A stretch of 64,000 nt of DNA from Paulownia fortunei (lineage: Eukaryota; Streptophyta; Magnoliopsida; Lamiales; Paulowniaceae). Made by a program: the position numbers and the translations under genes. Below are positions 22,870 through 35,012 of this stretch, one piece after another; within the stretch, counting starts at the first letter, position 1, and the number at the start of each line of letters is the position of its first letter. The notes below the pieces were generated by a model, which worked only from the letters and a program-made list of their open reading frames with translations, searched no databases and had not been told where the DNA came from. The stretch is taken from assembly GCA_019321725.1 (NCBI GenBank), contig CM033110.1, positions 4,209,278-4,273,277 of the forward strand. The letters are read 5' to 3'.

Positions 22870-24000
22870 TAAATGACTATGATATGATTTTGGGCATGGA
22901 TTGACTGTCAAAGTATCGTGCTATTTGAAAATATTGACTGTCAAAGTATTGGGCATAGATTGATTGTCAGAGAATAGAAGATTTATTTGATCAGCTCCAA
23001 GGTGCATCTATATTTTCAAAAATTGATCTGTGATCTGGGTACCATCAACTGAAAATAAAAGATGATGATGTTGCCAAGACATCATTTAGTACGAGATATG
23101 GACATTATGAATTTTTGGTGTGCCATTTGAGTTGAAAAATAATCTAGCAGCTTTTATGGATTTGATGAACTGGGTATTTTAAAATTTTCTTGATGGATTT
23201 GTTATTGTGTTTATTAATGATATCCTGATTTACTCTAGCACAAAAGAAGCATGATGAACATCTAAGAATGGTTTTAGAGGTTTTGAAAGAGAAACAACTA
23301 TATGGTAAATTTAATAAATGTGAATTTTAGATTGATCGAGTGGTATTTCTGGAACAAGTAATATCAGGAGCAGGAATATTTATAGATCCAAGTGAAGTAG
23401 AAACTATTAATAGCTGGTCATAATCTACTAATCCTTCAGAAGTATGAAGTTTTTTGGGTTTAGATGGATATTACCGCAGATTTGTGGAGGGATTTTCCAA
23501 GATAGCTTCTCCTTTGACATAATTAACCAGAAAATGTGTGACATTTAGATGGACAAATGCTTGTGAGAAAAGTTTTCAAGAATTAAAGAATATGTTAACT
23601 TCAGCTCCTATTCTTTCTATTCCATCAGGTACTAGAGGCTTTGTGGTTTATAGTGATACTTCAAAAAATGGGTTGGGATGTGTATTAATGCAAAGTAGTT
23701 GCATATGCATCCAGACAGCTTAAAGAGTGCGAAAAGAATTATCCTACACATGATTTAGAGCTTGCTGCAGTGGTGTTTACACTTAAGATATGAAGACATT
23801 ATTTGTATGGTGAACGATGTGAGATATGTACTGATCACAAAAGCTTAAAATATTTTTTCACCAAAAAAGAGTTAAATATACGACAGCTAAGATGGTTGGA
23901 GTTGGTGAAAGATTATGACTGTGTTATCAACTATCATCCTAATAAGGCTAATGTTGTGGCTGATGCATTGAGTAGGAAATCAACATAAAATACCACAACT
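22870..24000 (+). pseudogene. Tekay reverse transcriptase and RNase H, broken
   Basis: RT begins around 22870 with disorder and a small internal repeat (ATTGACTGTCAAAGTAT near 22902 and 22934). Recognisable RT strings are [16 protein letters not shown] (about 23011-23055). The active-site F-I-D-D motif is changed to FIND at about 23210-23221, losing the first catalytic Asp. RNase H ([18 protein letters not shown] at about 23639) and the segment to [12 protein letters not shown] (about 23985) are fairly open. It cannot encode an active enzyme. Confidence 0.82.
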
Positions 24001-24039
24001 TTAGCTTTGACTCAAAAATCAGAATTAATGGAGCTATAG

Positions 24040-25545
24040 AAAATGGATGTAGAGATTGTACAACATGGATTAATGGAGTCAAAATTTGCAGCTTTGACAC
24101 TTCAACTGACCTTGATTGATAGAATTCAACAGGGACAACAAATTGATGAATATGTTACTAAAATGATGAAAGATATTACTTCAGGAAAGTTTTTGATTTT
24201 CAGATGTCAGAGAATGGTATCTTGCGATTCCAAAAAAGACTATATGTGCTTAATGTAGACAGCATTTGGGAAAATATTTTGGCAGTGGCACATTCAACAC
24301 CATATTTAGTGCGTCCAGGAACTACTAATATGTATAGAGATTTGATAATGTATTACTAGTGGCCAGGTATGAAAAAAGATGTTGCTCAATTTGTAGAATA
24401 ATGTTTAACATATCAACAAATAAAGGCAAAACATCAAAGACCAACATGAACCTTGCAATCTTTATTTATTCCAGAATGAAAATAGGAAAGAATTACTATG
24501 AATTTTGTGTCGGGATTAGCTAAAACATTTAAAGGTCATGATGCTATTTGAGTTATCATTGACAGACTAACTAAATCTGCTCACTTTTTTCCAATTTGTT
24601 CCACCTATTCCATAGACCGTTATGCACAAATATATATACAGGAAGTGGTCAAACTTCATGGGGTACCACTCTCTATTATTTCTGATACAGATTCAAGATC
24701 TTTGTCTATGTTCTGGAAGAGTTTACATAAGACATTGGGAATACAATTATCTTTCAGTACCGCATATCATCCTTAGACTGATGGACAATCAGAGCGAACA
24801 ATACAAACATTTGAATATATGCTTAGAGCTTGTGTATTAGATTTTCATGGTCAATGGAGCAAATTTTTAACTTTAGTGGAATTCTCCTATAATAACAACT
24901 ATCAATCTACTATTGGAATACCCCCCTATGGAGCATTATATGGTAGAAAATGTAGATCTCCAGTTCATTTGGATGAGGTTGGTGAAAAGAAATTTTTGGG
25001 CCCAAATATGATTCGAGAAATGACAGAAGTTACGACATAAATTCGTCAATGAGTGCTGACTGCCCAAAGTAAATAGAAAAGTTTTGCAGATCAAAGAAGA
25101 AGAATGTTAGGATTTGCCATGGAGATCAAATATTTCTAAAGGTATCTCCAATGAAGGGGATTATGTGATTTGGAAAGAAAGAAAAACTCATTCCTAGATA
25201 TATTGGTCCATTTCATATTATTTAACAAATTGGAGATTCTGCTTACAAACTTGACCTACCTAGATCAATGTCTCTAGTGCATAATGTATTTCATGTATCT
25301 ATGTTGAGGAAATATATGGCAATTCCATAATATATTATGAAGAATGAACCTATAGAGCTGAAAGCAGATTTGAGTTATGAAGAAAGACCTGTAGAGATTC
25401 TTCTACGATAAGTAAAATAACTCAGAAATAAAAAGATCCTATTGGTTAAAGTATTATGGAGAAATCAGTCAACAGAAGAAACTACTAGGGAAATAGAAGA
25501 TGATATGAAATTTAAGTATCTATAACTCTTTTGGTAAGTAAATTT
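24040..25545 (+). pseudogene. Tekay integrase and chromodomain-like C terminus, broken
   Basis: The zinc-finger region is at about 24300-24440. The core begins ITMNFVSGLAKTF (about 24494), where the first catalytic Asp of the usual MDF is replaced by Asn. It continues with DRLTKSAHF, the second Asp region SIISDTDSR and the Glu in DGQSERTIQ (about 24780). The target-site part IGIPPYGALYGRKCRSPVH is open at 24819-25040. A chromodomain-like tail (RNKKILLVKVLWRNQSTEET, then IEDDMKFKY) lies at about 25420-25525. There are many stops. Confidence 0.82.
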
Positions 25546-25562
25546 TGAGGACGAAATTATAA

Positions 25563-25576
25563 TAAGGAGGGGAAGA
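25563..25576 (+). other. Polypurine tract of the Tekay element
   Basis: The purine run AAGGAGGGGAAGA lies directly before the 3' LTR start TGTAATACC, where plus-strand DNA synthesis would be primed. Confidence 0.8.
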
Positions 25577-28048
25577 TGTAATACCTAAGCCTCACACTTC
25601 TCACTTGGCCAATATGATTCATGCACTACATACTACTTATATGTTAATATAAATTAACATCTACATGGCATCTTATTTAGTATTCTTATTCGTTAGACCT
25701 CTAATGCTATCACTTAATGTTAGTGGTTGAGATCATATAACATAATTAAGTAATTCTATATTTAGATAAGAAAAAGAATATATAGGTCATTATATTGGAT
25801 ATTCATAGGTTATATGTTATAATTTTGAAAGTGTTAAATGAGTTACTAGTAAGCTTATATGATTCGATTCAATTAGATCGAAGTGTTTTAAAAGTATACA
25901 TCCATAAATTAACATACTCGAGATATTGGACATGATATAATGTGATATATGTGTCATATTATAAGGTCCATATGTGCATATGATAGAAATGCAAACTAGA
26001 CAATTATTTAAGAATCAGATGTCAATCGGTTTAGAGATCGAATAAACGGTTAAGAAATTAGGGCAAAAATTTATTATCCAATCGTATGACAATTAAAATA
26101 GGTTGTAAATAGATAAATAAATATTGAAAAATACTAGATTAGAGTTGTATAAAGTATGAATAATATCAGATTTGAACCACCACTTGACACCTCAAGGTTT
26201 GCCACCTCAAACTTTGCCAACTCAAACTACCACCTCAACTTTTTTTCATTTCTATCCTTGAACCACGACCAAAAACCATTTTCTGAGCTATTTCACCTCC
26301 CAAACCTCCATATTAAATTTTAGAAGTTGCTCTCAAGTGATTCCAAGTAAAGAAAAAAGTGAGGGAAGCAAAGGGAAGTAAGGAGGAGCAAGTAGAAGCT
26401 TAAATTTGTGTATAGGTGAGCTTAATGCTTTTGATTTAAGTTCTTGAATTGTTGAGGGTTTATGATTTAAAAACTTATATTATTGTTTATAATCATGTTA
26501 GAATGTCATTTATGGTCTTATAATTCATAAAAGATGGATTTTTAGTTATAATTCATATGAAATTGTGAATCTGTTCTATTTGATAACTTAGCATGTTTTA
26601 ACCTAGACATGTTGCTATTGAGTGTTAACAATTAGGTACATGCTATTAGAGTTATAATACTTCAACTATATGATTTTTACATGTATCTAAGATGAGAAAT
26701 TAAGGTATTTGAGGGACTATATTGGGTTTTTGTTTGTAAAAGATTGATTGTTACCTAAATAATTTGGTGTTTAAGGTCTTAGTATGATATTTTATGCTTT
26801 CAACTTGTCAAATTGGGAATGATGCTTGATGTTGGATAATATTACAGGATATTTTACATCTAATATTGGAGGGGAACAATAAAAAAATCTAGACTAAGCC
26901 ACCAATCAACTGAAAGGTAAGTAAAGATCCATTTACAACTATAATATATGAACATAGTATGCCTTGAAATATTTATACCTAATGTGTTGATGATATTTAA
27001 ATTGATTGGATGACAAGTATATTATTTACTTTAAAAGTCTTATAATTCTCGAAACATGTTGAAAGCAAGATGACTTACATTCATATTGAATATACAATTC
27101 ATGAGCATTTATATGTGCATGCACGACATATGGGTATAGTTGAGGTTCTTGCATGCACGATATGATTTGAAAAATAATATTTAGAAAGAAAATATTTTGG
27201 TTGGACACTACTAGTGTACCGAGGCATGCGAGGCGTGCTTATGTGATATTTTGGGGGCACTGTGAGTGTTACTTCTCGGAGGATTATAAAGGTTGATAGG
27301 GGTGTGCCTCTGGTTGTCACGAGAGGGTGGACCACTTGACTGTACTCTTATTGACTCCGCTGGTGGGAAGTCTTCTGGAGAATTACAAGAGAAGACAGGG
27401 GGGTGACCTCTGGTGATCTAAGGAGATGGCCCATGGACTGAGTCAATTTGTTTATGGCTCTTTTTGGTGCATAGTAGGTGGGACAAGAGCCCAATAAAAT
27501 GGAGTGATTTTTAATTAAAATTCTTTGACACAAATTTATAGCATCATATCTTAAAGATGAGTTGCATGAGATTTTATATCATACTCTTGCCATGCATGAT
27601 TTTTACTAGTTGAGTGTTAACTCATATAGTTCATGCATTGTAGGTGAGTATGGTGAGACTTGAGACCTCTGGTTTACTGGACTGGCTGTGGAGCTACTAC
27701 AGGCTTTGAAAAATCTATGTACTTGGATGAAGACATGTTGGGCTATTTTGTGGGCTGCGCTTTTGATTTTACAGTTTATTGTATTATATTAGTGGCTTTA
27801 TCCTATATATCACTTAAAAAAAACTCCTTTGTGATAGAGAGTTTGAGTTTGTGATGATTTTAATAGACCTTGTTAATGTTTAATAACTACCTATGTATAT
27901 ACAGTATTACAAGATGTAAAAACACTTTACTTTTATTAATGTTCTAGAAAAAAAAAATTATACACACGCATACGTGCACAAATTATGTTGCACAGGTTGT
28001 TTATATATATATATATATATATATGCATATTGTTGGGAGGTTGTGACA
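25577..28048 (+). repeat. 3' LTR of the Tekay element
   Basis: Begins TGTAATACCTAAGCCTCACAC and ends GGGAGGTTGTGACA. It contains the counterpart of the 5' LTR and a (TA)n run at about 28006-28024. Confidence 0.87.
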
Positions 28049-28531
28049 CGGAGAGGTGGAAGAGAAAGAGGTAGGGGAAGAAATAGAGGTAACGATCCAG
28101 AATGTGGATTTGGTGGCTATAATGGGTTAGGATTCTCAAATATGACTTAATTTAAGACTGCAACATATGTATATCTTGTTTCCTTGTCTTTTTAGCTCTT
28201 ATATGATTTATCTTCTTTATCTAACTAAGATTTGTGTGACTATATAGGTTCAAACAACCACTTATGGTGCAAATAACAGTAGAGTGAGTATTGGATCAAG
28301 TGGTGGAAATGAAAGAAAATCATCCACAAATGTTCAGGTATATATCTTTCGAATGATTGAAAAATAATCATCACATTAGTACACCATTTTAATTACTTTA
28401 TATTTTCTTTTTACACACTAGATTCAAAAATTACCAACTCGATTTGGTGACACAATGTTCTCAAGTCAATCTTCATCTAGCAACTTTACATTGATTAAAG
28501 ATAATGGAGAATCAGAAATTGAAGATTTGTG
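28049..28531 (+). pseudogene. MULE transposase, 3' portion after the Tekay insertion
   Basis: The Arg/Gly-rich frame that ends RVRGRPRGRAGG before 18394 continues here as RGGRERGRGRNRGN, then GFGGYNGLGFSNMT. Two further exon-like pieces follow acceptors at about 28249 (QTTTYGANNSRVSIG) and 28421 (IQKLPTRFGDTMFSSQSSSS), ending GESEIEDL-stop at 28531. The Ser/Gly/Arg-rich tail is typical of plant MULE transposase C termini. Confidence 0.75.
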
Positions 28532-29063
28532 ATTATCGGAGAAACTAGCTTTTGAACTTCATATTTTAGGATATGTACAAGTACTTACTGAACATGCTGG
28601 ATATTTTTTGGATATTTTTGAGTGATTTTTATGTTTTGATTAGAATAGTGTTAGCATATTATTATGAAATGGTATATTTTTTAAGCGATTTCTATATGTT
28701 GATTAGGATATTGTCAGCAAATTAATATTGAATAGTATATTTTTGAGTACTTTTTTATGCTGATCAGAATACTTTTGATGTAAAAACTTTTGCATTAAGG
28801 TAATGAAATAGAAAGTTTGATTTCTTATCCAATCATTTAGATTAATACAAATAGTTTCTTATTTTATTCTTGTAAAGTTAGACTAATTAAAAGTCTAACT
28901 ATTAACATAACAAATAAGAATTTTGCAATAAAAAAATGAAAGCAAAGCTAGAGTAATGCTTGAGCATTATGTAATGCAAAGAAGGGGATTTCTATCACAA
29001 AAAATGCAATGGCTTTTACACAAGCAAAAAAAGGAGATCTTAATGCGATGTCATCAAATCAAC

Positions 29064-29149
29064 TGTTAGTTTGCTAACAGAATGTTAACTTCAAGGGTAG
29101 GGGTATTTGATTCCAAGTGAATAGTATAGGGGTAAAATAAATTTATTCC
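29064..29149 (-). repeat. Right terminal inverted repeat of the MULE
   Basis: The reverse complement matches 14151-14256, best over TTGAAGTTAACATTCTGTTA and GGAATCAAATAC. The outer end in reverse complement reads GGAATAAATTTATTTTACC. Confidence 0.75.
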
Positions 29150-29158
29150 TAAAATTAA

Positions 29159-31740
29159 ATACTAAAATAACTATTTTATTTAAGTTTAACATAGTATATT
29201 ATTAACTTACAACAAGTTGACTATTTATAACTTATTTAATAGTATTAAATTAAACCTAAAATGAATTTTTTGTATTTACCATTATTTTTATGAAATTTTG
29301 ATAATTCCTTTAATAATGAAAATTTTATTACTAATATTTGACATATTCAAAAATTATTATTTAAAAATAATATATTTTTTATATTTATGATGAGTAAAAT
29401 TTTTATGAGTAATATGTATTAGCTAATGAAAAAATAATATGTACAATATAGAAACTAATTGAAACTATGTTAATAAAACTATAGTCATTAAAATTTAAGT
29501 ACAATAAAAATTTAAATGAATTTAATGTTACATGTTATTTAATTAAATTTAATTTTTTTTAGAATAAAGATACAAGTCTATAAATTTTAAAATATTTTAA
29601 AAAATTTACTATAAACAATAGATAAGGATAATCTGACTATTTTTTAAGAATACATGGGAGATATAGTGAGATAAAATAAGAGTACAAGGAGGTGAAATGA
29701 AACAATTGATAGTACTACTCATTATTGAATGATTTTTAATAGTTAACTTTTAATTTAATTGTATTGTTATTTAATGTTTAAGTTAAATTTAATCATTAAT
29801 TTTTAAAGTATTCACCTACTTCTCTCTCACAAATTTTTATTTTTTATAGACAAGGAGCATGTATGTTTAATTTCAATTTAAATTTTTTTTACATCTTTTT
29901 TATTTTTTAGAAGTGTTTGTATATATAATTTTCTAGTCTTTTTCTGTGTATTTTTCAATTTTCTTATAGTTTCATTATATATGAATGAGTATATTCTCTC
30001 CTTCCAATGATTATAATATGAAGCATATCAATTGATAAAAAATAATATAATAATGCATTATAAATAAACTATGTTACTATACTTTTATAAAATGAATAAA
30101 GTATTACACAAGTACTTCTTTACCGTCAAACATAATTGTTTGTTAAAAACAAATGGTACAATTATATTCTTTTAAATTATTCTATATAGTGTAAAATTTT
30201 AAAGTTATTTTTGTTATGAAGTAATATACATATAATAATTTATTTTTCTTTATCTATGTTATAAAATAATATAACTTTAAAACTACAAAAACGTCCTATA
30301 ATGCACAAAACAACACCTTCAATTTTAACTTACAAAATAATAATTTCAATTTGGTCTTTGCCTATTTAATTTGAAATTAATAAAAAAATAAAATTAAAAC
30401 CACACCATAATTACCTCTACATATGAATATGCTGATTCATTGTGTATTAGTGCGTGTGATTGTGGGTTTGGGTTAATAAAATACCATTTGAAAAAGAAAT
30501 TATATTGATTTATTGTGGTGCTCATTAGGACAGAAGATGACAAAATTGCGCTTGAAATGTTTGAAGAATTGACTAGCTGGTAATAGCAATTATGGGTGGA
30601 GTTTAGAACAAATTAATTAGACCTTAAGTTTATGTTCAATTTGATATTATATGAATTTTTTTAATACTTGAATTTGTTTGAGATTTTTTTTTTCTTCCAA
30701 AACTTGGACTTGTAAATAAATACGAATTTCAAGTCAAACTCGAGTTAGATTTTTTTTTTAATTTATAGATGAACATTAAAATTATTTAAATCACCAAATA
30801 AAAATAACTAATAATATCAGAACAACCCTAAATTTTTGGTGAAAGTTTCAAATAAATAGGTTCTTATATAAAGTTGACATTTTTAATATGTTAATAATTA
30901 TTAATTCTTGCATAATTTATATATACAACAATATATTTAGGACGAAGCTAAATTCTAATTCGAATCAAGCTTACCTCGGCTCAAACTTAAATTAAAATTA
31001 AATTTGAATCTTAACCTTCAATTTGAATTCGATTTAATTTAAAATTAGATTAAATTCGGCTTAAAACTATCAAATCTTTTGAGTTGAATTTTTCAACTGA
31101 CTTATCATTTACAGTTCTAAAATAAACATACAACACGGCCGTATAAAAGGATTACATGTGACCATGGCACAATTATTTGATACATAAACATTCAAAATTT
31201 CTAAATTTCAGAAAGAAAAAATAATAAAAATGAATTCACGAGTTAGATATTTATTTGGGAAAATTAGAGCAACATCCTAGAAATTTGATATATTACCAAA
31301 ATACCCCTTGAGTTTTGTATAAACATTGTACACCTTTTCACCTCGCTTGTCATCCATGTGTGTCAGGAAAGAAGGGGATTTACGTTACAAAGTGCCATTT
31401 AATTGACAAGAGTCATGACTGTTGTTGTTGTCTTCTTTCCTTTTTTTTTTTTAATAATAAATGTCCACAATTAACGTAAGATACCCAAACTCTTAAAACT
31501 TTGCGTGTATTTAAAATAGGACATTTAAATTAGGACGAGAGGCATATCAATTATTACAAAAGAGAGGTGACGGAAGGAGTCCGAATATTCATAATGAGGG
31601 GAAAGATTAAATCTTTTTTCAAGAAATAAAATAAAGATAATTTTAATTTTTGGGGGCACAAAATTTTAAAATTTGACAATTTTTTATATAAAATTTATAC
31701 TATTTTCAAAATTGTATGACCTTGTGTGTGTGTGTGGGTG
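29159..31740. other. AT-rich spacer between the MULE and the copia element
   Basis: No gene, LTR pair or inverted repeat that I can support. The composition is strongly A/T. A (GT)n run (about 31718-31732) ends just where the copia LTR homology begins, so the left part of that LTR was lost here. One short exon-like peptide at about 30530-30590 is discussed among the rejected items. Confidence 0.5.
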
Positions 31741-32070
31741 GCTCGCGAACAAGTTCAATTTTCGATGATCAATACAAGATGACATTAAATAAAGAGGGAG
31801 TCTATAATTTGATTATAAGTCTTATATTTATATTGTGTAAATTATATTCTAATAGTTGATTATTTTCTTCTTTGGACGCGACCTCGTGCATGTTGAGTAC
31901 TTTTATATTTGAAGCACGTTAAAAATTATTGAGTCAATTTTTATTTTTCTGCTATGTATTTAATCTTATGATGCAACATTAAATTGAACACAAACATCTG
32001 TAAATTGATTAACAGTAATATGTTCTACTGCATGTTTAATGATATGTTACAACACAGACTTGAATATACA
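31741..32070 (+). repeat. Truncated 5' LTR of the SIRE-like element
   Basis: Aligns with 55444-55778 over shared strings such as AATAAAGAGGGAGTCT, GAAGCACGTTAAAAATTA and ATGTATTTAATCTTATGATG. The first roughly 600 bases of the LTR, present in the 3' copy, are absent here. Confidence 0.82.
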
Positions 32071-32116
32071 AATCTGAATAATTAATTTTAATATAACGAC
32101 AACAGATTCTTTCAAT

Positions 32117-32133
32117 TGGTATTAGGAGTAGGT
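32117..32133 (+). other. Degenerate primer binding site of the SIRE-like element
   Basis: TGGTATTAGGAGTAGGT resembles the Met-tRNA type TGGTATCAGAGCAGGT used by this lineage, with several substitutions. It lies about 45 bases after the recognisable LTR end. Confidence 0.6.
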
Positions 32134-32210
32134 CACTAAACTAACTTAGTGAGATTTTGAGATTTATCTATTGTAGGAATAGACAACTTACGAGAAGGAG
32201 TTTCAGTTTC

Positions 32211-32893
32211 ATGTCCCCTATTATTGGATATATCAAACTATGCTTAATGGAAAGCTAGGATTAGAGCATTCATTAAGTCCTTAGATGGAAAGGTTTGAAA
32301 ATCTGTTGTAAATGGATGGAAACATCCTACCACTGAGGATGAAAGCAAAAACATGATTTCCAAACATGAAGATAGGTGGACTACCGATGAGGATTGATTG
32401 ACCAATAATAACTCCCAAGCCCCAAATGCCATTTTTAGTGCTGTCAATATTGATCAGTTCAAATTAATTTCGACTTGTGAATTAGCCAAGGAGGCGTGGG
32501 ATATTCTACAAGTGGCGTATGAAGGAACTGCATTGGTAAGAATGTCAAAACTACAAATGCTTACTTCAAGATTTGTGGACCTCTGAATGCTTGCAACTAA
32601 AACAATAGCTAAATTTAATGGAAAATTGTGTGATATCGCTAATGAAGCCTATGGCCTTGGAGAAAAATACTTGGATATCAAACTTGTAAGAAAAACTCTA
32701 AGGTCGTTACCCGAGAGGTTTGCTTACATAGTTACCACAATTGAGGAAGCACATGATATCACCAAAATGAGGTTGGATGAATTGACTGAATTATTACAGA
32801 TGTTTGAAATGAATATGAAAAAGAACAAAAGAGAAAATATAGTCATGTTGCAAGCTCATGTTCAAACATCACATCCAATAGAGGAAGCTGATG
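32211..32893 (+). pseudogene. SIRE-like gag, first part
   Basis: Begins MSSPIIGYIKLCLMESWIRA, the degenerate form of the plant copia gag start. It has stops at about 32299, 32396 and 32584, then a longer open stretch (32587 to the CACTA insertion) with KLVRKTLRSLPERFAYIVTT and MRLDELTELLQMFEMNMKK, typical of the UBN2/gag family. The reading frame is interrupted by the CACTA element after EEADD and resumes at 36947. Confidence 0.8.
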
Positions 32894-32896
32894 ACA

Positions 32897-33400
32897 CACT
32901 ACAAGAAAAATATATTTTAGTGACAATAAATTTCATCGCTAACAATCATGTTTTTGTCGCTTCCGTCACTAAAGTTGCTGTAATAAGATCGTTGCAAAAA
33001 ATTTTGGCGACAAAAATTGAGCTTACGTCACTAAGTTTAGCGATGACTATTTTTATCGCCAATTCATCGCTAAATATTCACTTAATGACGAAATCAGTAA
33101 GAACTTTCATCACTAATATATATTTTCAAAATAATATAAAAATATTTTAGCGACGCAATTTCAACTTTCGTAGCTAAATTTTTTATTTTAGCGATGAATT
33201 CTGAAATATCAAATTTCGTCTCTAAATATAAAAATTCATCACTAAATTAATACAATTTTCCAAAAAAATATCAGAAAAATTTAGCGGCGAATGATGAGAA
33301 TTTGTCGCTAAGTTAATGAAATATTTAAAAAATAAAAAAATCTTAGCGATAAAATTGTGGAAAATCGCCGCTAAAATTTGATTTTTTTTTAAAAATATTT
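32897..33400. repeat. Left subterminal repeat region of the CACTA element
   Basis: Roughly a dozen copies, in both orientations, of TTAGCGACGA/TCGTCGCTAA-like words, many degenerate (TTTAGCGATGA, TTCATCGCTAAA, GGCGACAAAA). Such arrays are the expected binding sites for the transposase's partner protein in En/Spm elements. Confidence 0.75.
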
Positions 33401-33660
33401 TGTTCATTTCGAATTTTTATCTTGTTTTAAACAACATATTCACAACCTGTTTATCACAACTATTCACAACCAACAACCATTCACAACCAATAACTATTCA
33501 CAAGGCATTTATCATTCCAACAATCTAAAGAAAGCTTGAAACACATTTGCTTAAAAAACTCATCGTATATTAAAGAAAGCATCATATACACAAATCATAC
33601 AAATGAATCATTAAACAACCCACTCTAAAAGTCAAATTATAACCATTCTAAACAAATGAC

Positions 33661-35008
33661 TCACAATATCTTCAAGGCATACGAGACATGCATATTATAA
33701 CCCTTAGTACTCCACCCAAACACTGTCCCATATGCTGGGAAGTCATGAATTGTCCACATAACAATAGTATGTAATTGAAATATCCATTTAGTAGTTGCAT
33801 CATATGCTTCTATCCCCTCACTCCATAACTCCTTCAATTCATTGATTAAAGGACGCAAGTACACATATATCTCTTTTCCAGGTGCCTTAGACCCAGGAAT
33901 TAAAAGAGACATAATCATGTACGATGGTTTCATCATTTTCCATGGGGGCAAATTATACAACACAAGTAAAACTGGCCACATACTGTAAGCATTTGACATG
34001 TTTCCAAACGGATTAAAACCATTAGTTGCCAAGCCCAAATGAACATTTCTAGTATCATCTGCAAATGTTTCATGCAATTTGTCAAACTCTTTCCACGCTT
34101 CAGCATCAGCTGGGTGTCTTAGTACCCCGTTTGTTTCAATCCTTTTTTTATGCCATCTCATATCTCTTGCTATATGTTTGACAAAAACAACCGCTTCAGT
34201 CTTGGCTTTAAAGGAAATTATCGAAGGACTTTTTGAGGGATTTTTTTATTTTTCGCCTCATCATACTTAAATCGGGACTCCTTACACGTCGGACATGTAT
34301 CTTTGCCCTCGTGTTCATCCCAAAATAAGATACAATTATTTTTACAGACATGTATAGATTCATATCCCAAACCTAACTCTCTTAATATTTTCTTACCTTC
34401 ATAATGAGAGCTTGGAATTGAATTCGGTTTCAAAAATGCTTCTCGCAATAATTGAAGCAACATATTAAATAACTTATTGCTCCAACCATTCAACACCTTC
34501 ACATGCATTAATTTCACTAAGAAACTAAATGCAGACAAATTAGTACAACCGAAATATAACTCTCGATGTGCTTTTCAAACATTGATATATAACTTTCTCC
34601 TAGCTCCTCTGCAGATGGGTTCTCATTATTATCCTCCCATCGAACCCCACTACTACCAACAACTTCAGTATCCCTTAAGTTATTTAACATATCAAAGAAA
34701 GTGTCATCTTCTTCATCATCACTGACATGTTCAACTTCATTAACGGGATCCATATCAATAATTAGTGTAGTAACTTCTCCATGAAAAGTCCACAATTTGT
34801 ATAACTTAGAAATCCCCCATCTATAAAGGTGTCCTCGAATGTAATCCAAATTAAATTGATATAAATTTCCACACCTTCGACAAGAACAATGAATTTTCGA
34901 TAACCCAAAGGTTGACATATAATTCTTTGCTACGTCCAAAAAATTATTTAAACCATTTATGTATTCTGGAGACACTCGATTCTGATTTATTATCCAATTT
35001 CAATCCAT
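33661..35008 (-). pseudogene. CACTA transposase (TNP2-like), N-terminal half, broken
   Basis: The start ATG at 35008 is followed by a TGA at codon 3, where relatives usually carry a Trp. The transposase-associated domain then reads VSPEYINGLNNFLDVAKNYM with CSCRRCGNLYQF, RGHLYRWGISKLYKLWTFHG and an acidic stretch (35000-34517). Next is the Transposase_21 part with KNNCILFWDEHEGKDTCPTC (about 34385-34290) and DTRNVHLGLATNGFNPFGNM, NLPPWKMMKP and ETNGVLRHPADAEAWKEFD (34161-33661). The protein ends in the middle of the family domain, so the C-terminal half is deleted. Several frame changes lie between the pieces. Confidence 0.85.
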
Positions 35009-35012
35009 AATT

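Larger units (their letters stand above)
18389..28053 (+). mobile_element. Ty3/gypsy chromovirus (Tekay-like), nested in the MULE
   Basis: LTR retrotransposon from TGTAATACC (18394) to TGACA (28048). Flanking pentamers are TAGAG (18389-18393) and CGGAG (28049-28053); they differ by C-to-T and G-to-A at one CpG, so I read them as a decayed target duplication. Gene order is gag, protease, RT, RNase H, integrase and a C-terminal chromodomain-like tail, which with the order and motifs points to the Tekay/Del clade. The LTRs are long (about 2.95 and 2.47 kb). All coding parts are broken. Confidence 0.88.
14142..29158 (+). mobile_element. Mutator-like element (MULE/MuDR), about 15 kb including a nested Tekay retrotransposon
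   Basis: Class II transposon bounded by imperfect terminal inverted repeats at 14151-14256 and 29064-29149. The flanking nine bases are TAAAATTAT (14142-14150) and TAAAATTAA (29150-29158), 8 of 9 matching, which is the target duplication length known for Mutator elements. It contains a decayed mudrA-type transposase on the plus strand, interrupted by the chromovirus at 18394-28048. Without that insertion the element would be about 5.3 kb. Boundaries were read by eye and could be off by a few bases. Confidence 0.8.

Noticed and set aside
30527..30592. Exon-like peptide (RTEDDKIALEMFEELTSW) after an ATTAG acceptor
   Set aside because: Only about 20 codons, no upstream or downstream exon, and no recognised family. 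Too little to call.
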